DNA from: Amyloporia xantha
Taxonomy: Eukaryota > Basidiomycota > Agaricomycetes > Polyporales > Adustoporiaceae
Assembly: GCA_036971615.1 (NCBI GenBank)
Contig: JAYKKR010000002.1
Location: forward strand, 496,001-560,000
Length of the DNA: 64,000 bases
Direction: 5' to 3'
Each line of letters opens with the position of its first letter. Position 1 is the stretch's first letter. The notes under the pieces were generated by a model. It saw only the letters and a program-made list of their open reading frames with translations, was not told the DNA's origin and searched no databases. Of the stretch, positions 58,001 to 64,000 are shown piece by piece. The translations under genes were made by a program, and so were the position numbers.

Positions 58001-58968
58001 CCAACGTTTTGCAAACGGTGAAGGCTTAGAGATTGGCACATTTTCCTGTATGACCTCTTCGATGAGACTCATCAGTGCAGTCAGTGATGCATCAAATTCT
58101 TCAACTGATTTGATCTCTGCGGTTGAGAGTGGAGTATCCTCCAACTTACGCTGCATGCAGGCGTGGAAGTCCATCCAGTCGACTTGGCGGAAGTTCCGTC
58201 GTTCTGACACAGGTGCAAGTGGAACTGACACGTCGAGGACAGTGACGATGGGTATGTGGTCAGTGTTTGGAGGGCGGCGGCCAGGGTCTGCGTCACACTG
58301 GACGACTGCGTTCACAAGTTCTTCGGAACCAAAGACATTGTCGGGCGTGTGTAGTTCTTGGTCCGTGAAGCTTCTAAAGTGGGTATACCTGCGGGTAAAA
58401 GCATGGTGAGATCAAATGAGCTAAGCAGGTTAATGAGAGGTTGTGCTTGGTCGAGGTACTTATCCGTGAATAAGTGATTGTTGCCCTCGTCGTCCCATAG
58501 GGGGTGATGTCGGTTGAAGTCACCTGCCCAGTATATGTGCTGCGGCTCGGCATCCGAGTTCTGGTGTTCTAGTTGTCGAGTGGCTCGAGCCAGTGCTCGT
58601 AAGTTGTCATCGTGCTCTTGATCATTGTAGATGTTGAAAATGTTGATTGTTCCCATATGTGTGCGCACGGCAATACCTGTCACATCAGGGGAATCAACCA
58701 GTATTGCTGTCCAGCAATTAGTGGAGAGTCGTGCATTCACCATAGTTATGGATCGGGTCATCTCTTTCCGATCTTTGTGTCGAGGAGGGTATACTGGTCG
58801 CCATTGCTGTGATGCCCGAGAGTTCTTGAGGAAGTCAATATGTGGTTCCTGCAGTAATACAATATCGAGATCAGTAATCATATGTAAGTAGGCAGATTGT
58901 GCAATATTAGATTTATTCATGTTCAGTTGGCCAATCTTGAGCATCGCTGCCTGGTTGTTAATTTGCAT
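55034..58968 (-). pseudogene. LINE ORF2: endonuclease, reverse transcriptase, RNase H (frameshifted, interrupted)
   Basis: The first ATG is at 58968 (MQINNQAAMLKIGQLN) and overlaps the ORF1 stop by 11 bases. The endonuclease part reads LLQEPHIDF and YWAGDFNRHHPLW. At about 58345 one base is missing: RP is followed by TMSL, where the family frame continues as DNVFGSEEL. In the second frame come the reverse transcriptase with FLDVEAAFPS (about 57150) and GYIDDVSVIA (about 56880), RNase H with IYTDGSD, YEAELIGL, GADN and NERADEEAK (55.99-55.6 kb), and a terminal CxxC...HxxxC motif (CPTCLQQPESVRHYLLEC). The true C-terminus lies at 48282-48214, beyond Plavaka B. Two lesions make it inactive. Confidence 0.88.
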
Positions 58969-60811
58969 TAGGTTGGAAATACATTGAAGTCTGTCGGTTT
59001 GGTCCTTGCCCACGGCTCAGTGATCTCGCATTTGCCCATTGCCCACTTGAGTCCTGTGTTAGGGTCGTTTGTCGTAGGTTGTCACGTCCTCGGAAATTCT
59101 GTGGAGCACTAGGTTGCTGACGAGTCGTCGCAATAGGAATTCGGTTAGTACCCGTCGCTGCCCCCTTATGTTTCCCTCCAGAGGGGAGTTCCCATAGGGC
59201 CTCCTCCTCCTCATCATCTCCCCATGACCTTGGCTTTCGTCGCATAATTAGGGGGTCAGCCATCTCATGCCGAGGTGCATTGTCACCGTCAAAATCGGAG
59301 AGGTCATGGACCAGCTCCCAGGAAGTGGGATCATTGGCAATCGGGTAGAAACGATAGCTATTGCTATCCTTTACCTTCTGGCGTCGCTTCGTAGCCACGA
59401 CAAACGCAGGGCATAACCTATCCCACGCCGCATGGCCAGCAACCTTGCAGTTTGCGCAGCGGTACTCACTTTCGTGAGCTGTACATTCGGCTGTGGGATG
59501 GTTCTGCGCACAGGATCCACAGACCTCCTGTGCATGTTTGCATTCCGCGGCGAGATGCCCGACGCCTATGCCCTGGCAACGCAGGCATCGACGCGGTTCT
59601 CGCAATAGCTTCCGCGCAAAAACCTTCTTTCCTGCAATGACCAGCCCATATCGCAATGCGATGTTAGCTGTCCTCGCTGAGCGGAGCTTTATAATGAGGT
59701 GGGCGGAGCCCTGTCCTTCCGCCCGCCGCGCTATCGGCTTGATCCAGCTAGCTTCCACTATATCACCCTCGTCCCAGTTGTTTCGTTGCTCAGTCACCCG
59801 CAGTGCTGCATCGCGGTCAACGGGAAATGATACGGGCACGAACTCCACCAGGATCGGGTAAGTTCGTGTCCGTATCGTTGTCGACTCTCCGCCGTACCTC
59901 GCTACAAATGCCCGCATGTTATCGGGGTGTTGTAGCCATCTGGCTGCCTCTGCCGAGTCCATCTCGTAAAGTACCCCGCCATTCGGAAGGCGGCGAACCG
60001 ATGTGAAAGCTGCCTTTGCCGGCGCCCCCATCGTTGCGGCATCCAGTCCATCCCACGCGACCTTCGCCTTCTCCAGAAGCATTTCTTCTGTGAGGCGGGA
60101 ACCATCAGGCAATGTCACCGGCGCGCCATCCACCAGCACCTGCTTCGCACGGACGTCCTCGCGCGCGAGGGTAGTGGCATGCGACACCGGCAGCGTCTGT
60201 CGCACCGCTGCGGCATAGGACTCCGGGTGTGCACCTCCGCCTTCCCCGTTGTCCTTTCCTGCCGCCGCCTCTGCCACCTGCTCCTTCACTTTGGTGACTA
60301 CATCTTTCGCCGAGCTTTCCAGGCCCTCCATTGCTCTCGCCACCATCGCTTCTACCTCCCGGGACAGTGTAGAATGTAAGGATTCCAATTTACGCACCTG
60401 TGTAGCTGCGTTGTTTAAGCAGCCATCCAAGTTCATGTGGACCTGCTCGAGACGTTCGGCCTGCCCGTCCAGAAGAGACCATGTCGCCTTCGTCTTCTTA
60501 TCGATGTCGGTGGCCAGAGCAGCTGTATTGATGCACTTAGCGTAGGCTGCAAAGGCGCAGAGGGCCTCTTTGACCGTCGCACTGCTCGCACTGTCCGCCA
60601 GGTGCAGAAGTCCTGTATAGAGCGCTTCGATATTCGGGTCTTGGTTCAGCGGGATTAGCTGCTTGCTTTCGAGGACGGCTTTAGCTCGTTCAATACTGTC
60701 AATGGGTGCTCTCGATTCGCCCAACATAGTGCTCTTCGGCCGGTTCGGTGAAGAGGCCACACTAGCGGTTCGAGTGCGGCGTGAAGTTGACGACCCCGAC
60801 GGGTTTGTCAT
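58958..60811 (-). CDS. LINE ORF1, gag-like RNA-binding protein
   Basis: 617 residues, starting MTNPSGSSTSRRTRT. The N-terminal part is helical and probably coiled coil (about residues 100-200). A middle domain of mixed alpha/beta type follows. CCHC-type zinc knuckles lie at about residues 407-470 (CLRCQGIGVGHLAAEC, CGSCAQNHPTAEC, CANCKVAGHAAWDRLC). Such proteins coat LINE RNA in I/Tad-type elements. The frame is intact. Its stop (58960-58958) lies inside the first codons of ORF2, a layout suiting coupled termination and restart. Confidence 0.88.
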   Translation of the reverse strand: MTNPSGSSTSRRTRTASVASSPNRPKSTMLGESRAPIDSIERAKAVLESKQLIPLNQDPNIEALYTGLLHLADSASSATVKEALCAFAAYAKCINTAALATDIDKKTKATWSLLDGQAERLEQVHMNLDGCLNNAATQVRKLESLHSTLSREVEAMVARAMEGLESSAKDVVTKVKEQVAEAAAGKDNGEGGGAHPESYAAAVRQTLPVSHATTLAREDVRAKQVLVDGAPVTLPDGSRLTEEMLLEKAKVAWDGLDAATMGAPAKAAFTSVRRLPNGGVLYEMDSAEAARWLQHPDNMRAFVARYGGESTTIRTRTYPILVEFVPVSFPVDRDAALRVTEQRNNWDEGDIVEASWIKPIARRAEGQGSAHLIIKLRSARTANIALRYGLVIAGKKVFARKLLREPRRCLRCQGIGVGHLAAECKHAQEVCGSCAQNHPTAECTAHESEYRCANCKVAGHAAWDRLCPAFVVATKRRQKVKDSNSYRFYPIANDPTSWELVHDLSDFDGDNAPRHEMADPLIMRRKPRSWGDDEEEEALWELPSGGKHKGAATGTNRIPIATTRQQPSAPQNFRGRDNLRQTTLTQDSSGQWANARSLSRGQGPNRQTSMYFQPNAN

Positions 60812-60994
60812 TGCCGTCGATGTGCGCTTTCACTGGTATATACTCTAAGCACGGTAGCCTTATGGATTCCGATAGTAATACTAGTTGTATTATAAGCCCC
60901 AGGTTGAGCCCGCACACTCAAAACGCCCCCTCCTGTAGGGCGCGAGCGTGGGAAAGTTGCCTGAGTTGGTGGTACGAAGCAAAGAGGAGTCCCC
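60812..60994 (-). promoter_or_regulatory. LINE 5' untranslated region
   Basis: It runs from the 5' target duplication (60995) to the ORF1 ATG. It should hold the internal promoter of a full-length LINE. I see no TATA box or initiator of note. Confidence 0.55.
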
Positions 60995-61005
60995 ATCGTC
61001 CGTGC

Positions 61006-62404
61006 TATGCGGGTAGCGTGCACTGTGCATCTCACATCCTCATATACATATGCAAGGGTTCTCAGCTGTTATAAGTACACCCTGTCGACTCGAATGACTA
61101 TGCCGATGCGCCACTCAAAGTTATGTTCAGCAATCTTTTTATAGGATGTACGCGTGCGTAGCACCGACAGTCGAACATATACGTCTTGAATCTCGCACAG
61201 GACACGCTCACTGGACGGCTTAGTTTGTAATACACGAGAAGATTGGTGCGTGTATGTTTGGTCCTCCTCCGAATTTAATCAATAGGATGTCTATACGGCG
61301 ATATAGCCATGTCATTGTGACAGAAAATGAGGGGTGCAAGGCCGAGGAACGCGATACCAATGCACGATGACCGCCAGAGTTAGCACTCCCGATATCGATG
61401 TCCCACCATAACGTCCTGCCAACATTGCGTTGATATGAGAGCTCATGGAGTTGGGAGACGAACATTCAACGACAGACCTTCATTGGTCAGTAGATGAGGC
61501 GGAGTGCTGTCCGGGTTAAGCAGTGGCCATACACATTTTTCAGTAGCTAAAGGGTAGGCAGCTATGGTCATTGCAGCGACAGCTCTTTGTCATGATCAGG
61601 ACGCAACGCTATGTCAGTGGTCGGACATATGCAGAATCCAATATCGCGCCTCTCATAACTGACGACCACGGAGGCGCGGGGCCGGACTGTAGGGCAAGAA
61701 TACACAAATGTATGCTACATTCACCCAAGGATCCCGGCTCTTTGATGCTTCCAGACGAGCGTGTTGACGACTACGCATGAACAGCGCAGCTTCCGAATAT
61801 GACGTCGGGATGATGCTTATTCACGGAATCTCACAGGTAAAGAGGTACTACTGGTCAGAGGACACGACACTATGATCATAGTCAGACATATGCAGAGCCT
61901 AGGCACCACCGTCGACCACGGAGTTGCGAAGACCCGAGCGCTGAGACCCGAGCGCTGAGGCTGTATCTTGATGGACTCGATCGAGGAGTACAATTCCTAT
62001 TCTCATTGCCTCGAGGCGGCACATCCTGTGCATACTACTAATACATAGACCTATCGTATATACACCGTCTCCTCTGCCCACATCTCGCCCTCCGCCCTCA
62101 TCTCGGCTCGCACGCTTCACTCTCCGTCTAGCTTGCGGTCTCCCTTTGAGACACATCCGCCTTTCCTTCCCTCCACCTCCCGCCGCCGTTGCCATTGCTA
62201 GCGAACGATCTCCGCACGCAGATTCAGGATCGCCGCGCAGTACGCTACGACCACGGGCACTTAGTCCGAAGACTGCCTGCTATCCGCCGTGAGTCCGACC
62301 TGCTTACCTATCGCTCGATCGACTTCAATAGAGATCATGTAGGTCCTCGCTCGTCCTCATCTGTCCGCTCGGGTCTCGCGCCACCGGTCAAATCGGCAGT
62401 CGTC
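61006..62404. other. Intergenic; later part duplicated from another F-box upstream region
   Basis: No gene is supported in 61006-61900. From about 61900 the sequence matches 42590-43200 in patches, giving the upstream flank shared by the two intact F-box genes. The word agacatatgcagar-cc occurs at about 61625 and 61885. Confidence 0.55.
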
Positions 62405-63783
62405 ATGATGCCAGTCCTTCCTCCAGAGGTTTGGGACTCCATCATTGATTGCCTAGAGAACGACTACAGTACGCTGGTGACCTGCATGCTAGTCTGCAAG
62501 TCGTGGGTACCCAGAAGCCGGCATAACCTGCCCAGCAAGATGACCTTCCACAACCGAGACGAGGTTGTGCAGGCCGCACAGGATATTCGAAATCTGTGGA
62601 AGGGGCCATCGATTGTGTCTGTACTTGGCGGCGGCAGATTAGATGAACATAAGCCGATCCCTCATCTGAGCACGTTCGCTGCGATGTTAGCAGGCCGATG
62701 GACGCGGGTGGATCAGCTGTGGATACTGAATGCTGAATGGCGTGCTTGTGACATGGCACCGCGCATCTTCCTCTATCTCTCGGCCTTCTCTACAATCACA
62801 CGCCTCTTGCTCAGTGATATCAGCTTCCCGTCGATCACCACGCTACGTCGGCTCATCTGCTGTTTCCCAAATCTCAAACAGCTCCACTGCCAGAATCTGT
62901 CCTTCCCGGAGCATGGGGCTGCTCGTCCAGCATTTGCAAAGTGGCCAGAGGGGATATCGTCATTGGGATTATTCGGCAGTGGGGCCTCAATCACTGGCAT
63001 TGCGAACCTCTTGCTCGCTGCTGGTGTCGTTCCCCGCTTGCATGAACTGCATTTGCAATATGATCATATTGAACCTCCCGTACATGCACAGGCATTGGTG
63101 GATGCTGCGGGCACATCACTGAGTACATTGGGTTTGAACTGTGGTGCGAGACGCGTAAACGATCAGATTGCTGGAAGGGCAGAACGCTGTGCGTCCCTAT
63201 CCTTCTATTGACGGAACGATGTTGATCCCTGATTTACTTCCTCATGCAGTCTGTCTCAGCCTTGTTCCTAGTTCAAGACTTGAAAAGCTCATCCTGTATC
63301 ACCACAACAGCCGCAAAAGTACTAACTATGACACGCTATTTCAGTGTCTCTCTCAAGTCACATCCGATACCATCAAGACAGTGGGGATTTCCTTCTTTAT
63401 GAAATATGGCTCACCGGTGGATACGACTGTGGCAAGAATTGGATCAGACTGCTGTGCCCGGCTGGATGACGTTCTGTCTTCTCTCCCTACTTTTTCAAAC
63501 CTTCAAGAGGTTATACTTAATTTGCACTTTCCGGGTCGGTTGAGTCCTATACACAAAGCTCGGGCACAGGAATTGTGGCCGCAGGTGACATCCCACATGC
63601 CTCGGCTGTGTGAGAGAGGTATTTTGCGGTGCGTTTTCAATCCTCATAGCATTGATCTGGCTGATTTACAGTGTGCATTCCATCCCTGCCAGATTGCAAA
63701 TCGACCGGGATCTGGTCACACCTTCTATCCCGCAGATGTCTACACCGAACGAGCAGGTTGATGCTCTACAATCCGTTTCGTAA
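62405..63783 (+). CDS. F-box protein, intact paralog
   Basis: Three exons: 62405-63188, 63250-63628 and 63693-63783. It starts MMPVLPPEVWDSIIDCLEND, the F-box, then TCMLVCKSWVPRSRHNLPSK. Leucine-rich blocks follow the family order: AGRWTRVDQLWILNAEWRAC, LSAFSTITRLLLSD, LRRLICCFPNLKQLHC, then exon 2 with CLSLVPSSRLEKLIL, CLSQVTSDTIKTVGISF, CCARLDDVLSSLPTFSNLQE and CERGILR. The last exon is longer than that of the 43204 gene and ends TAA. Flanks on both sides match the 43204 gene, marking a segmental copy. The open frame upstream has no ATG. Confidence 0.85.
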
Positions 63784-64000
63784 TCATGCCCCAGACCTGG
63801 AGGTGTGATCCCCTGATTGATCCACTCGGAGTCCCAGCACATCATTTCCGATCGTTTCGTTTCTCCACCGTCCCGCCATCGCGCTCTGTTTTTCTTTTCA
63901 CTTCACGTCTTCGACAACCGATCAGTCCGATCCGGATCCGTTCGCAAGCTTCCTGCGTCACTTCCAACTAAAGCATGCGCGCATTCCAGATGGAATGACG

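Larger units (their letters stand above)
47717..60994 (-). mobile_element. Full-length Tad/I-like LINE, split by Plavaka B
   Basis: On the minus strand: 5' untranslated region (60994-60812), ORF1, ORF2, a 3' untranslated region and a poly(A) seen as 34 T residues at 47717-47750, with AATAAA just before it (complement of 47758-47763). An 11-bp target duplication ATCGTCCGTGC flanks the whole unit (47706-47716 and 60995-61005). Removing Plavaka B (48285-55033) leaves about 6.5 kb. The endonuclease, reverse transcriptase and RNase H order fits the Tad1/I group. Confidence 0.92.

Noticed and set aside
62189..62404. N-terminal extension of the F-box genes (also at 43054-43203)
   Set aside because: The open frame has no ATG before the LPPE-type start, and the matching region at 41843-41962 is out of frame.

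Overview
The window is nuclear DNA of a filamentous basidiomycete, most likely an agaricomycete (mushroom or polypore). The evidence is many short GT-AG introns, an expanded family of F-box proteins starting with an LPPEIW-type motif, Plavaka-type DNA transposons, and a Tad-like LINE with RNase H. I cannot name the species. No rRNA, tRNA, CRISPR array or bacterial operon is seen.

Layout: (1) 1-7.1 kb holds most of a DNA transposon whose left end is outside the window. It carries one ten-exon minus-strand gene that joins a GCM/WRKY-like zinc domain, a DDE transposase core, a ubiquitin-protease-like papain fold, a PHD finger and a small chromatin-reader-like domain. (2) 8.6-24.6 kb is an F-box gene split by nested insertions. 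A small Copia-type LTR element (LTRs at 9640-9876 and 24101-24337, duplicated ATACT) sits in exon 2. A Plavaka transposon (9900-23522) sits just behind that element's primer-binding site. A segment of about 4.9 kb with decayed host-gene pieces sits in an intron of the Plavaka transposase. (3) 25-31.5 kb holds an F-box gene with an internal deletion, a small cupin gene that only appears after splicing, the first member of an unrecognised protein family, and an F-box/LRR gene with one in-frame stop. (4) 31.9-37.2 kb holds a hAT-type MITE and two more members of the unrecognised family. (5) 37.7-44.5 kb holds an F-box pseudogene, an intact single-pass membrane protein gene with a Ser/Pro stalk, an F-box fragment and an intact F-box gene. 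(6) 44.5-47.7 kb has no gene I can support. (7) 47.7-61.0 kb is a full-length LINE on the minus strand with an 11-bp target duplication. A second Plavaka element (48285-55033) is inserted in the last codons of its ORF2. (8) 62.4-63.8 kb is another intact F-box gene, a duplicate of the one at 43.2 kb together with its flanks.

The window is therefore an accessory, repeat-rich region. Host genes are mainly fast-evolving families (F-box, the three-member unknown family), and the mobile elements form two separate nested stacks that can be undone base by base from their target duplications. The Plavaka elements each carry two divergent genes, the transposase and a partner of unknown role. Coordinates and splice junctions were read by eye, so intron borders given to the base are predictions.
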